NCBI RefSeq assembly: GCF_963662255.1
Contig: NW_026912062.1
Coordinates: 744,001-808,000 of the forward strand
Length of the DNA: 64,000 nucleotides
Origin: Cinclus cinclus
Taxonomy: Eukaryota > Chordata > Aves > Passeriformes > Cinclidae
Reading direction: 5' to 3'
Numbering within the stretch: the stretch's first letter is position 1; the number at the start of each line of letters is the position of its first letter. The translations under genes were made by a program, and so were the position numbers. Under the pieces are notes generated by a model. It was not told the origin of the DNA and searched no databases. It saw only the letters and a list, made by a program, of their open reading frames with translations. Of this stretch, positions 10,538 through 22,226 are shown piece after piece.

Positions 10538-12100
10538 AAAAATTCCATAAGGACGAGGATTTCTCCCAGACCAAAGCTGCCCCCTCCTCCAAACCTAGCT
10601 GACATTGGTGGCCCAAACGCGCCCTACAAAATGACATCTGCCAAGTGGACTCCTGAGTTTGGCTTCTTGGGGGAAAGTGCCTCCTTTCGGAGCCAACTTG
10701 CCTGCGGCCCGTGCTGGGCTTTTGCCTACAAAAATTCCATAAGGACGAGGATTTCTCCCAGACCAAAGCTGCCCCCTCCTCCAAACCTGGCTGCCATCGG
10801 AGGCCCAAACGTGCCCTACAAAATGACACCTGCCAAGTGGGCTCTTGAGTTTGGCTTCTTGGGTGGAAGTGCCTCCTTTCAAAGCCAACTTGCCTGCGGC
10901 CCGTCCTGGGCTTTTGCCTACAAAAATTCCATAAGGACGAGGATTTCTCCCAGACCAAAGCTGCCCCCTCCTCCAAACCTGGCTGCCATCGGAGGCCCAA
11001 ACGCGCCCTACAAAATGACATCTGCCAAGTGGGCTCTTGAGTTTGGCTTCTTGCGGAAAAGTGCCTCCTTTCAAAGCCAACTTGCCTAACTAGCCTGCAG
11101 CCCATTCTGGGCTTTTGCCTACAAAAATTCCATAAGGACGAGGATTTCTCCCAGACCAAAGCTGCCCCCTCCTCCAAACCTGGCTGCCATCGGAGGCCCA
11201 AACGCGCCCCACAAAATGACACCTGCATTGAGGGTTCTTGAGTTTGGCTTCCTGGAGAAAAGTGCCTCCTTTCGGAGTCAACTTGCCTGCGGCCCATGCA
11301 GGGCTTTTGACTACAAAAATTCCAGAAGGACGAGGATTTCTCCCAGAACAAAGCTGCCCCCTCCTCCAAACCTGGCTGCCATCGGAGGCCCAAACGTGCC
11401 CTACAAAATGACACCTGCCAAGTGGGCTCTTGAGTTTGGCTTCTTGGGTGGAAGTGCCTCCTTTCAAAGCCAACTTGCCTGCGGCCCGTCCTGGGCTTTT
11501 GCCTACAAAAATTCCATAAGGACGAGGATTCCTCCCAGACCAAAGCTGCCCCCTCCTCCAAACCTGGCTGCCATCGGAGGCCCAAATGCGCCCTACAAAA
11601 TGACACCTGCCAAGTGGGCTCTTGAGTTTGGCTTCTTGGGGGAAAGTGCTTCCTTTCGGAGCCAAAATGCCTAACTTGCCTGCGGCCCGTCCTGGGCTTT
11701 TGAGTACAAAAATTCCAGAAGGATGAGGATTTCTCCCAGACCAAAGCTGCCCCGTCCTCCAAACCTGGCTGCCATCGGAGGCCCAAACGCGCCCTACAAA
11801 ATGACATCTGCCAAGTGGGCTCTTGAGTTTGGGTTCTTGGGGAAAAGTGCTTCCTTTCGGAGCCAAAATGCCTAACTTGCCTGCGGCCCGTCCTGGGCTT
11901 TTGAGTACAAAAATTCCAGAAGGATGAGGATTTCTCCCAGACCAAAGCTGCCCCCTCCTCCAAACCTGGCTGCCATCAGAGGCCCAGACGCGCCCTACAA
12001 AATGACATCTGCCAAGTGGGCTCTTGAGTTTGGCTTCTTGGGGAAAAGTGCCTCCTTTCGGAGTCAACTTGCCGGCGGCCCATGCAGGGCTTTTGCCTAC
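10538..12100. repeat. HOR family B copy 2 (8 monomers, 1,563 bp)
   Basis: It repeats B1 but lacks one 192-bp monomer, the GGGCTTGTGCC-ending unit at 9752-9943 in B1. At the deletion point the 11507 monomer joins GGGGGAAAGTGC directly to TTCCTTTCGGAGCCAAAATGCC, which looks like a crossover inside the unit. The CTGACATTGGTGG first monomer and the GCCCCGTCC monomer (11708-11908) are retained. The ATTGAGGG with CCTGGAGAAAAG monomer is at 11123-11314. Confidence 0.85.
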
Positions 12101-13855
12101 AAAAATTCCATAAGGACGAGGATTTCTCCCAGACCAAAGCTGCCCCCTCCTCCAAACCTAGCTGACATTGGTGGCCCAAACGCGCCCTACAAAATGACAT
12201 CTGCCAAGTGGACTCCTGAGTTTGGCTTCTTGGGGGAAAGTGCCTCCTTTCGGAGCCAACTTGCCTGCGGCCCGTGCTGGGCTTTTGCCTACAAAAATTC
12301 CATAAGGACGAGGATTTCTCCCAGACCAAAGCTGCCCCCTCCTCCAAACCTGGCTGCCATCGGAGGCCCAAACGTGCCCTACAAAATGACACCTGCCAAG
12401 TGGGCTCTTGAGTTTGGCTTCTTGGGTGGAAGTGCCTCCTTTCAAAGCCAACTTGCCTGCGGCCCGTCCTGGGCTTTTGCCTACAAAAATTCCATAAGGA
12501 CGAGGATTTCTCCCAGACCAAAGCTGCCCCCTCCTCCAAACCTGGCTGCCATCGGAGGCCCAAACGCGCCCTACAAAATGACATCTGCCAAGTGGGCTCT
12601 TGAGTTTGGCTTCTTGCGGAAAAGTGCCTCCTTTCAAAGCCAACTTGCCTAACTAGCCTGCAGCCCATTCTGGGCTTTTGCCTACAAAAATTCCATAAGG
12701 ACGAGGATTTCTCCCAGACCAAAGCTGCCCCCTCCTCCAAACCTGGCTGCCATCGGAGGCCCAAACGCGCCCCACAAAATGACACCTGCATTGAGGGTTC
12801 TTGAGTTTGGCTTCCTGGAGAAAAGTGCCTCCTTTCGGAGTCAACTTGCCTGCGGCCCATGCAGGGCTTTTGACTACAAAAATTCCAGAAGGACGAGGAT
12901 TTCTCCCAGAACAAAGCTGCCCCCTCCTCCAAACCTGGCTGCCATCGGAGGCCCAAACGTGCCCTACAAAATGACACCTGCCAAGTGGGCTCTTGAGTTT
13001 GGCTTCTTGGGTGGAAGTGCCTCCTTTCAAAGCCAACTTGCCTGCGGCCCGTCCTGGGCTTTTGCCTACAAAAATTCCATAAGGACGAGGATTCCTCCCA
13101 GACCAAAGCTGCCCCCTCCTCCAAACCTGGCTGCCATCGGAGGCCCAAATGCGCCCTACAAAATGACACCTGCCAAGTGGGCTCTTGAGTTTGGCTTCTT
13201 GGGGGAAAGTGCCTCCTTTCAAAGCCAACTTGCCTGCGGCCCGTCCTGGGCTTGTGCCTACAAAAATTCCATAAGGACGAGGATTTCTCCCAGAACAAAG
13301 CTGCCCCCTCCTCCAAACCTGGCTGCCATCGGAGGCCCAAACGCGCCCTACAAAATGACATCTGCCAAGTGGGCTCTTGAGTTTGGGTTCTTGGGGAAAA
13401 GTGCTTCCTTTCGGAGCCAAAATGCCTAACTTGCCTGCGGCCCGTCCTGGGCTTTTGAGTACAAAAATTCCAGAAGGATGAGGATTTCTCCCAGACCAAA
13501 GCTGCCCCGTCCTCCAAACCTGGCTGCCATCGGAGGCCCAAACGCGCCCTACAAAATGACATCTGCCAAGTGGGCTCTTGAGTTTGGGTTCTTGGGGAAA
13601 AGTGCTTCCTTTCGGAGCCAAAATGCCTAACTTGCCTGCGGCCCGTCCTGGGCTTTTGAGTACAAAAATTCCAGAAGGATGAGGATTTCTCCCAGACCAA
13701 AGCTGCCCCCTCCTCCAAACCTGGCTGCCATCAGAGGCCCAAACGAGCCCTACAAAATGACATCTGCCAAGTGGGCTCTTGAGTTTGGCTTCTTGGGGAA
13801 AAGTGCCTCCTTTCGGAGTCAACTTGCCGGCGGCCCATGCAGGGCTTTTGCCTAC
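12101..13855. repeat. HOR family B copy 3 (9 monomers, 1,755 bp)
   Basis: It repeats B2 with the missing monomer restored, so it has the length of B1. It shares with B2 the GACTACAAAAATTCCAGAAGG form after GCAGGGCTTTT and the CCCAAATGCGCCC change, so it is closer to B2 than to B1 apart from the deletion. Its final monomer has AAACGAGCCC in place of AAACGCGCCC. Confidence 0.85.
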
Positions 13856-14824
13856 AAAAATTCCATAAGGACGAGGATTTCTCCCAGACCAAAGCTGCCC
13901 CCTCCTCCAAACCTGGCTGCCATCGGAGGCCCAAACGTGCCCTACAAAATGACATCTGCCAAGTGGGCTCTTGAGTTTCGCTTCTTGGGTGGAAGTGCCT
14001 CCTTTCGGAGCCAACTTGCCTGCGGCCCGTCCTGGGCTTTTGCCTCCAAAAATTCCATAAGGACGAGGATTTCTCCCAGACCAAAGCTGCCCCCTCCTCC
14101 AAACCTGGCTGCCATCGGAGGCCCAAACGCGCCCTACAAAATGACATCTGCCAAGTGGGCTCTTGAGTTTGGCTTCTTGGGTGGAAGTACCTCCTTTCAA
14201 AGCCAACTTGCCTGCGGCCCGTCCTGGGCTTTTGCCTACAAAAATTCCATAAGGACGAGGATTTCTCCCAGACCAAAGCTGCCCCCTCCTCCAAACCTGG
14301 CTGCCATCGGTGGCCCAAACGCGCCCTACAAAATGACATCTGCCAAGTGGGCTCCTGAGTATGGCTTCTTGGGGGAAAGTGCCTCCTTTCAAAGCCAACT
14401 TGCCTGCAGCCCGTGCTGGGCTTTAGACTACAAAAATTCCATAAGGACGAGGATTTCTCCCAGACCAAAGCTGCCCCCTCCTCCAAACCTGGCTGCCATC
14501 GGAGGCCCAAACGCGCCCTACAAAATGACATCTGCCAAGTGGGCTCCTGAGTTTGGCTTCTTGGGGGAAAGTGCCTCCTTTCAAAGCCAACTTGCCTGCA
14601 GCCCGTGCTGGGCTTTAGACTACAAAAATTCCATAAGGACGAGGATTTCTCCCAGACCAAAGCTGCCCCCTCCTCCAAAACTGGCTGCCATCGGAGGCCC
14701 AAACGCGCCCCACAAAATGACATCTGCATTGAGGGTTCTTGAGTTTGGCTTCTTGGGGAAAAGTGCCTCCTTTCGGAGCCAACTTGCCTAACTATTCTGC
14801 AGCCCATTCTAGGCTTTTGCCTAC
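13856..14824. repeat. Family A-like remnant (5 monomers, 969 bp)
   Basis: This stretch matches the last five monomers of HOR A4 (7814-8782) at a constant offset of 6,042 bases. It includes TTTCGCTTCTTGGG, GGAAGTACCTCC, GGTGGCCC and the GGCTTTAGAC-ending units. Private changes include GAGTATGGC near 14357 and CCAAAACTGGC near 14677. It interrupts the B to C transition and shows that blocks of family A have been placed between other families. Confidence 0.82.
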
Positions 14825-15994
14825 AAAAATTCCATAAGGACGAGGATTTCTCCCAGACCAAAGCTGCCCCCTCCTCCAAACCTAGCTGCCATCGGTGGCC
14901 CAAACGCGCCCTACAAAATGACATCTGCCAAGTGGACTCCTGAGTTTGGCTTCTTGGGGGAAAGTGCCTCCTTTCGGAGCCAACTTGCCTGCGGCCCGTC
15001 CTGGGCTTTTGCCTACAAAAATTCCAGAAGGACAAGGATTTCTCCCAGACCAAAGCTGCCCCCTCCTCCAAACCTGGCTGCCATCGGAGGCCCAAACGTG
15101 CCCTACAAAATGACACCTGCCAAGTGGGCTCTTGAGTTTGGCTTCTTGGGTGGAAGTGCCTCCTTTCAAAGCCAACTTGCCTGCGGCCCGTCCTGGGCTT
15201 TTGCCTCCAAAAATTCCATAAGGACGAGGATTTCTCCCAGACCAAAGCTGCCCCCTCCTCCAAACCTGGCTGCCATCGGAGGCCCAAACGCGCCCTACAA
15301 AATGACATCTGCCAAGTGGGCTCTTGAGTTTGGCTTCTTGCGGAAAAGTGCCTCCTTTCAAAGCCAACTTGCCTAACTAGCCTGCAGCCCATTCTGGGCT
15401 TTTGCCTACAAAAATTCCATAAGGACGAGGATTTCTCCCAGACCAAAGCTGCCCCCTCCTCCAAACCTGGCTGCCATCGGAGGCCCAAACGCGCCCCACA
15501 AAATGACACCTGCATTGAGGGTTCTTGAGTTTGGCTTCCTGGAGAAAAGTGCCTCCTTTCGGAGTCAACTTGCCTGCGGCCCATGCAGGGCTTTTGCCTA
15601 CAAAAATTCCAGAAGGACGAGGATTTCTCCCAGACCAAAGCTGCCCCCTCCTCCAAACCTGGCTGCCATCGGAGGCCCAAACGCGCCCTACAAAATGACA
15701 CCTGCCAAGTGGGCTCTTGAGTTTGGCTTCTTGCGGAAAAGTGCCTCCTTTCAAAGCCAACTTGCCTGCGGCCCGTCCTGGGCTTGTGCCTACAAAAATT
15801 CCATAAGGACAAGGATTTCTCCCAGAACAAAGCTGCCCCCTCCTCCAAACCTGGCTGCCATCGGAGGCCCAAACGCGCCCTACAAAATGACATCTGCCAA
15901 GTGGGCTCTTGAGTTTGGGTTCTTGGGGAAAAGTGCTTCCTTTCGGAGCCAAAATGCCTAACTTGCCTGCGGCCCGTCCTGGGCTTTTGCCTCC
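14825..15994. repeat. HOR family C copy 1 (6 monomers, 1,170 bp)
   Basis: Unit lengths are 192, 192, 201, 192, 192, 201. The order is the GTGGACTCC type, the CGTGCCC type, a TTGCGG type ending with TAACTAGCC, the ATTGAGGG plus CCTGGAG type, a GGGCTTGTGCC-ending type and an AATGCCTAACTTGCC type. The first monomer here keeps CTAGCTGCCATCGGTGG, whereas the next copy has CTGGCTGCCATCGGAGG. Confidence 0.84.
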
Positions 15995-17164
15995 AAAAAT
16001 TCCATAAGGACGAGGATTCCTCCCAGACCAAAGCTGCCCCCTCCTCCAAACCTGGCTGCCATCGGAGGCCCAAACGCGCCCTACAAAATGACATCTGCCA
16101 AGTGGACTCCTGAGTTTGGCTTCTTGGGGGAAAGTGCCTCCTTTCGGAGCCAACTTGCCTGCGGCCCGTGCTGGGCTTTTGCCTACAAAAATTCCAGAAG
16201 GACGAGGATTTCTCCCAGACCAAAGCTGCCCCCTCCTCCAAACCTGGCTGCCATCGGAGGCCCAAACGTGCCCTACAAAATGACACCTGCCAAGTGGGCT
16301 CTTGAGTTTGGCTTCTTGGGTGGAAGTGCCTCCTTTCAAAGCCAACTTGCCTGCGGCCCGTCCTGGGCTTTTGCCTCCAAAAATTCCATAAGGACGAGGA
16401 TTTCTCCCAGACCAAAGCTGCCCCCTCCTCCAAACCTGGCTGCCATCGGAGGCCCAAACGCGCCCTACAAAATGACATCTGCCAAGTGGGCTCTTGAGTT
16501 TGGCTTCTTGCGGAAAAGTGCCTCCTTTCAAAGCCAACTTGCCTAACTAGCCTGCAGCCCATTCTGGGCTTTTGCCTACAAAAATTCCATAAGGACGAGG
16601 ATTTCTCCCAGACCAAAGCTGCCCCCTCCTCCAAACCTGGCTGCCATCGGAGGCCCAAATGCGCCCCACAAAATGACACCTGCATTGAGGGTTCTTGAGT
16701 TTGGCTTCCTGGAGAAAAGTGCCTCCTTTCGGAGTCAACTTGCCTGCGGCCCATGCAGGGCTTTTGCCTACAAAAATTCCAGAAGGACGAGGATTTCTCC
16801 CAGACCAAAGCTGCCCCCTCCTCCAAACCTGGCTGCCATCGGAGGCCCAAACGCGCCCTACAAAATGACACCTGCCAAGTGGGCTCTTGAGTTTGGCTTC
16901 CTGGGGGAAAGTGCCTCCTTTCAAAGCCAACTTGCCTGCGGCCCGTCCTGGGCTTGTGCCTACAAAAATTCCATAAGGACGAGGATTTCTCCCAGAACAA
17001 AGCTGCCCCCTCCTCCAAACCTGGCTGCCATCGGAGGCCCAAACGCGCCCTACAAAATGACATCTGCCAAGTGGGCTCTTGAGTTTGGGTTCTTGGGGAA
17101 AAGTGCTTCCTTTCGGAGCCAAAATGCCTAACTTGCCTGCGGCCCGTCCTGGGCTTTTGAGTAC
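15995..17164. repeat. HOR family C copy 2 (6 monomers, 1,170 bp)
   Basis: It lies exactly 1,170 bases after copy 1 with the same six unit lengths and order. It has GATTCCTCCC in its first monomer and CCTGGGGGAAAG in its fifth, where copy 1 has TTGCGGAAAAG. The final monomer ends TTTTGAGTAC, not TTTTGCCTCC, marking the change to the following dimer pair. Confidence 0.85.
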
Positions 17165-17557
17165 AAAAATTCCAGAAGGACGAGGATTTCTCCCAGACCA
17201 AAGCTGCCCCCTCCTCCAAACCTGGCTGCCATCGGAGGCCCAAACGCGCCCTACAAAATGACACCTGCCAAGTGGGCTCTTGAGTTTGGCTTCCTGGGGG
17301 AAAGTGCCTCCTTTCAAAGCCAACTTGCCTGCGGCCCGTCCTGGGCTTGTGCCTACAAAAATTCCATAAGGACGAGGATTTCTCCCAGAACAAAGCTGCC
17401 CCCTCCTCCAAACCTGGCTGCCATCGGAGGCCCAAACGCGCCCTACAAAATGACATCTGCCAAGTGGGCTCTTGAGTTTGGGTTCTTGGGGAAAAGTGCT
17501 TCCTTTCGGAGCCAAAATGCCTAACTTGCCTGCGGCCCGTCCTGGGCTTTTGAGTAC
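16772..17557. repeat. 393-bp dimer in two tandem copies
   Basis: Monomers 16772-16963 and 16964-17164 (192+201) are repeated by 17165-17356 and 17357-17557. Both copies carry CCTGGGGGAAAGTGCC, GGGCTTGTGCC, CCCAGAACAAAG and the AATGCCTAACTTGCC insertion. The first copy doubles as the end of HOR C2. This is a local two-monomer duplication and looks recent because the copies are almost identical. Confidence 0.84.
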
Positions 17558-18334
17558 AAAAATTCCAGAAGGACGAGGATTTCTCCCAGACCAAAGCTGC
17601 CCCCTCCTCCAAACCTGGCTGCCATCGGAGGCCCAAACGTGCCCTACAAAATGACATCTGCCAAGTGGGCTCTTGAGTTTCGCTTCTTGGGTGGAAGTGC
17701 CTCCTTTCGGAGCCAACTTGCCTGCGGCCCGTCCTGGGCTTTTGCCTCCAAAAATTCCATAAGGACGAGGATTCCTCCCAGACCAAAGCTGCCCCCTCCT
17801 CCAAACCTGGCTGCCATCGGAGGCCCAAACGCGCCCTACAAAATGACATCTGCCAAGTGGGCTCTTGAGTTTGGCTTCTTGGGTGGAAGTACCTCCTTTC
17901 AAAGCCAACTTGCCTGCGGCCCGTCCTGGGCTTTTGCCTACAAAAATTCCATAAGGACGAGGATTTCTCCCAGACCAAAGCTGCCCCCTCCTCCAAACCT
18001 GGCTGCCATCGGAGGCCCAAACGCGCCCTACAAAATGACATCTGCCAAGTGGGCTCCTGAGTTTGGCTTCTTGGGGGAAAGTGCCTCCTTTCAAAGCCAA
18101 CTTGCCTGCAGCCCGTGCTGGGCTTTAGACTACAAAAATTCCATAAGGACGAGGATTTCTCCCAGACCAAAGCTGCCCCCTCCTCCAAACCTGGCTGCCA
18201 TCGGAGGCCCAAACGCGCCGCACAAAATGACATCTGCATTGAGGGTTCTTGAGTTTGGCTTCTTGGGGAAAACTGCCTCCTTTCGGAGCCAACTTGCCTA
18301 ACTAGGCTGCAGCCCATTCTGGGCTTTTGCCTAC
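17558..18334. repeat. Family A-like block (4 monomers, 777 bp)
   Basis: It resembles the tail of HOR A4 with one GGCTTTAGAC-ending monomer fewer. TTTCGCTTCTTGGG, GGAAGTACCTCC, GTGGGCTCCTGAG and ATTGAGGG types follow in that order. Private changes are GCGCCGCACAAAATG near 18216 and GGAAAACTGCC near 18267. It sits between HOR C2 and the third family C copy. Confidence 0.8.
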
Positions 18335-18535
18335 AAAAATTCCATAAGGACGAGGATTTCTCCCAGACCAAAGCTGCCCCCTCCTCCAAACCTGGCTGCC
18401 ATCGGAGGCCCAAACGCGCCCCACAAAATGACATCTGCATTGAGGGTTCTTGAGTTTGGCTTCTTGGGGAAAAGTGCCTCCTTTCGGAGCCAACTTGCCT
18501 AACTAGGCTGCAGCCCATTCTGGGCTTTTGCCTAC
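18134..18535. repeat. 201-bp monomer duplicated in tandem
   Basis: Monomers 18134-18334 and 18335-18535 are the same subtype (ATTGAGGG, then TAACTAGGCTGCAGCCC). I see only two differences, GCGCCGCAC against GCGCCCCAC and AAAACTG against AAAAGTG. It is a single-monomer duplication within the A-like block. Confidence 0.86.
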
Positions 18536-19705
18536 AAAAATTCCATAAGGACGAGGATTTCTCCCAGACCAAAGCTGCCCCCTCCTCCAAACCTAGCTGC
18601 CATCGGTGGCCCAAACGCGCCCTACAAAATGACATCTGCCAAGTGGACTCCTGAGTTTGGCTTCTTGGGGGAAAGTGCCTCCTTTCGGAGCCAACTTGCC
18701 TGCGGCCCGTGCTGGGCTTTTGCCTACAAAAATTCCAGAAGGACGAGGATTTCTCCCAGACCAAAGCTGCCCCCTCCTCCAAACCTGGCTGCCATCGGAG
18801 GCCCAAACGTGCCCTACAAAATGACACCTGCCAAGTGGGCTCTTGAGTTTGGCTTCTTGGGTGGAAGTGCCTCCTTTCAAAGCCAACTTGCCTGCGGCCC
18901 GTCCTGGGCTTTTGCCTACAAAAATTCCAGAAGGACGAGGATTTCTCCCAGACCAAAGCTGCCCCCTCCTCCAAACCTGGCTGCCATCGGAGGCCCAAAC
19001 GCGCCCTACAAAATGACATCTGCCAAGTGGGCTCTTGAGTTTGGCTTCTTGCGGAAAAGTGCCTCCTTTCAAAGCCAACTTGCCTAACTAGCCTGCAGCC
19101 CATTCTGGGCTTTTGCCTACAAAAATTCCATAAGGACGAGGATTTCTCCCAGACCAAAGCTGCCCCCTCCTCCAAACCTGGCTGCCATCGGAGGCCCAAA
19201 CGCACCCCACAAAATGACACCTGCATTGAGGGTTCTTGAGTTTGGCTTCCTGGAGAAAAGTGCCTCCTTTCGGAGTCAACTTGCCTGCGGCCCATGCAGG
19301 GCTTTTGCCTACAAAAATTCCAGAAGGACGAGGATTTCTCCCAGACCAAAGCTGCCCCCTCCTCCAAACCTGGCTGCCATCGGAGGCCCAAACGTGCCCT
19401 ACAAAATGACACCTGCCAAGTGGGCTCTTGAGTTTGGCTTCTTGGGTGGAAGTGCCTCCTTTCAAAGCCAACTTGCCTGCGGCCCGTCCTGGGCTTTTGC
19501 CTACAAAAATTCCATAAGGACGAGGATTTCTCCCAGACCAAAGCTGCCCCCTCCTCCAAACCTGGCTGCCATCGGAGGCCCAAACGCGCCCTACAAAATG
19601 ACATCTGCCAAGTGGGCTCTTGAGTTTGGCTTCTTGGGGAAAAGTGTCTCCTTTCGGAGCCAACTTGCCTAACTAGCCTGCGGCCCGTCCTGGGCTTTTG
19701 CCTCC
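18536..19705. repeat. HOR family C copy 3 (6 monomers, 1,170 bp)
   Basis: It has the same length pattern as C1 (192, 192, 201, 192, 192, 201), separated from C2 by 1,371 bases. The first four monomers match the C1 types. The last two are instead a CGTGCCC type and a unit with GTGTCTCCTTTCGG near 19646. CGCACCCCAC near 19201 is private. Confidence 0.82.
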
Positions 19706-21057
19706 AAAAATTCCATAAGGACGAGGATTTCTCCCAGGCCAAAGCTGCCCCCTCCTCCAAACCTGGCTGCCATCGGAGGCCCAAACGCGCCCTACAAAAT
19801 GACACCTGCCAAGTGGGCTCTTGAGTTTGGTTTCTTGGGGAAAAGTGACTCCTTTCAAAACCAACTTGCCTGCGTCCCGTCCTGGGCTTTTGCTACAAAA
19901 ATTCCATAAGGACGAGGATTCCTCCCAGACCAAAGCTGCCCCCTCCTCCAAACCTGGCTGCCATCGGAGGCCCAAACGCGCCCTACAAAATGACACCTGC
20001 CAAGTGGGCTCTTGAGTTTGGCTTCTTGGGGGAAAGTGCCTCCTTTCAAAGCCAACTTGCCTGCGGCCCGTCCTGGGCTTGTGCCTACAAAAATTCCATA
20101 AGGACGAGGATTTCTCCCAGAACAAAGCTGCCCCCTCCTCCAAACCTGGCTGCCATCGGAGGCCCAAACGCGCCCTACAAAATGACATCTGCCAAGTGGG
20201 CTCTTGAGTTTGGGTTCTTGGGGAAAAGTGCTTCCTTTCGGAGCCAAAATGCCTAACTTGCCTGCGGCCCGTCTTGGGCTTTTGAGTACAAAAATTCCAG
20301 AAGGATGAGGATTTCTCCCAGACCAAAGCTGCCCCCTCCTCCAAACCTGGCTGCCATCAGAGGCCCAAACGCGCCCTACAAAATGACATCTGCCAAGTGG
20401 GCTCTTGAGTTTGGCTTCTTGGGGAAAAGTGCCTCCTTTCGGAGTCAACTTGCCGGCGGCCCATGCAGGGCTTTTGCCTACAAAAATTCCATAAGGACGA
20501 GGATTTCTCCCAGACCAAAGCTGCCCCCTCCTCCAAACCTGGCTGCCATCGGAGGCCCAAACGTGCCCTACAAAATGACATCTGCCAAGTGGGCTCTTGA
20601 GTTTCGCTTCTTGGGTGGAAGTGCCTCCTTTCGGAGCCAACTTGCCTGCGGCCCGTCCTGGGCTTTTGCCTCCAAAAATTCCATAAGGACGAGGATTTCT
20701 CCCAGACCAAAGCTGCCCCCTCCTCCAAACCTGGCTGCCATCGGAGGCCCAAACGCGCTCTACAAAATGACATCTGCCAAGTGGGCTCTTGAGTTTGGCT
20801 TCTTGGGTGGAAGTACCTCCTTTCAAAGCCAACTTGCCTGCGGCCCGTGCTGGGCTTTTGCCTACAAAAATTCCATAAGGACGAGGATTTCTCCCAGACC
20901 AAAGCTGCCCCCTCCTCCAAACCTGGCTGCCATCGGTGGCCCAAACGCGCCCTACAAAATGACACCTGCCAAGTGGGCTCCTGAGTTTGGCTTCTTGGGG
21001 GAAAGTGCCTCCTTTCAAAGCCAACTTGCCTGCGGCCCGTCCTGGGCTTTTGACTAA
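19706..21057. repeat. HOR family A copy 5, shortened (7 monomers, 1,352 bp)
   Basis: It opens with an anchor monomer that has AAGGACGAGG but keeps CCAGGCCAAAG. It has only one AATGCC-type 201-bp monomer where A3 and A4 have two. Private changes include CGTCTTGGGC near 20271 and GCGCTCTAC near 20756. It ends with GACTAAAAAAATTCC, where the usual TAC is TAA, at about 21055. Confidence 0.83.
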
Positions 21058-22226
21058 AAAAATTCCATAAGGACGAGGATTTCTCCCAGACCAAAGCTGC
21101 CCCCTCCTCCAAACCTAGCTGCCATCGGTGGCCCAAACGCGCCCTACAAAATGACATCTGCCAAGTGGGCTCCTGAGTTTGGCTTCTTGGGGAAAAGTGC
21201 CTCCATTCGGAGCCAACTTGCCTGCAGCCCGTGCTGGGCTTTAGACTACAAAAATTCCATAAGGACGAGGATTTCTCCCAGACCAAAGCTGCCCCCTCCT
21301 CCAAACCTGGCTGCCATCGGAGGCCCAAACGCGCCCCACAAAATGACACCTGCATTGAGGGTTCTTGAGTTTGGCTTCCTGGAGAAAAGTGCCTCCTTTC
21401 GGAGTCAACTTGCCTGCGGCCCATGCAGGGCTTTTGCCTACAAAAATTCCAGAAGGACGAGGATTTCTCCCAGACCAAAGCTGCCCCCTCCTCCAAACCT
21501 GGCTGCCATCGGAGGCCCAAACGTGCCCTACAAAATGACACCTGCCAAGTGGGCTCTTGAGTTTGGCTTCTTGGGTGGAAGTGCCTCCTTTCGGAGCCAA
21601 CTTGCCTGCGGCCCGTCCTGGGCTTTTGCCTCCAAAAATTCCATAAGGACGAGGATTTCTCCCAGACCAAAGCTGCCCCCTCCTCCAAACCTGGCTGCCA
21701 TCGGAGGCCCAAACGCGCCCTACAAAATGACACCTGCCAAGTGGGCTCTTGAGTTTGGCTTCTTGCGGAAAAGTGCCTCCTTTCAAAGCCAACTTGCCTA
21801 ACTAGCCTGCAGCCCATTCTGGGCTTTTGTCTACAAAAATTCCATAAGGACGAGGATTTCTCCCAGACCAAAGCTGCCCCCTCCTCCAAACCTAGCTGCC
21901 ATCGGTGGCCCAAACGCGCCCTACAAAATGACATCTGCCAAGTGGGCTCCTGAGTTTGGCTTCTTGGGGGAAAGTGCCTCCTTTCGGAGCCAACTTGCCT
22001 GCAGCCCGTGCTGGGCTTTAGACTACAAAAATTCCATAAGGACGAGGATTTCTCCCAGACCAAAGCTGCCCCCTCCTCCAAACCTGGCTGCCATCAGACG
22101 TCCAAACGCGCCCTACAAAATGACATCTGCAATGTGGCTTCTTGAGTTTGGCTTCTTGCGGAAAAGTGCCTCCTTTCAAAGCAACTTGCCTAACTTGCCT
22201 GCGGCCCATGCGGGGTTTTTGCCTAC
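21058..22226. repeat. Mixed block (6 monomers, 1,169 bp) ending in the first W-like monomer
   Basis: The monomers are a GGTGGCCC type with GCCTCCATTCGG, an ATTGAGGG plus CCTGGAG type, a CGTGCCC type, a TTGCGG type with TAACTAGCC, a CTAGCTGCC type ending GGCTTTAGAC, and a 200-bp W-like unit. It bridges two shortened family A copies and introduces the W lineage that dominates the centre of the window. Confidence 0.78.
22027..22226. repeat. W-type monomer (200 bp), first copy
   Basis: W monomers have TGTGGCTTCTTGAG where others have GTGGGCTCTTGAG, CAAAGCAACTT or CAATGCAACTT with one C lost relative to GCCAACTT, the 9-bp duplication, and GCCCATGCGGGGTTTTTGCC at the end. Length is 192 plus 9 minus 1. 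Further copies start at 27295, 28673 (202 bp), 32411, 36913, 38290 (202 bp), 40446, 42218, 43989, 44189, 46936, 49876, 52623 and 54794; related forms start at 57934 and 61842. Each breaks the three-base phase of the array. Confidence 0.86.

Noticed and set aside
13731..19805. Large minus-strand open frame as a repetitive protein gene
   Set aside because: The frame is a direct consequence of stop-poor monomers with lengths divisible by three. Another overlapping minus frame and a plus frame are also open over long stretches. Changes between monomers alter residues freely (for example S, T or P at the same site), and there is no gene-like start context, intron or unique domain.
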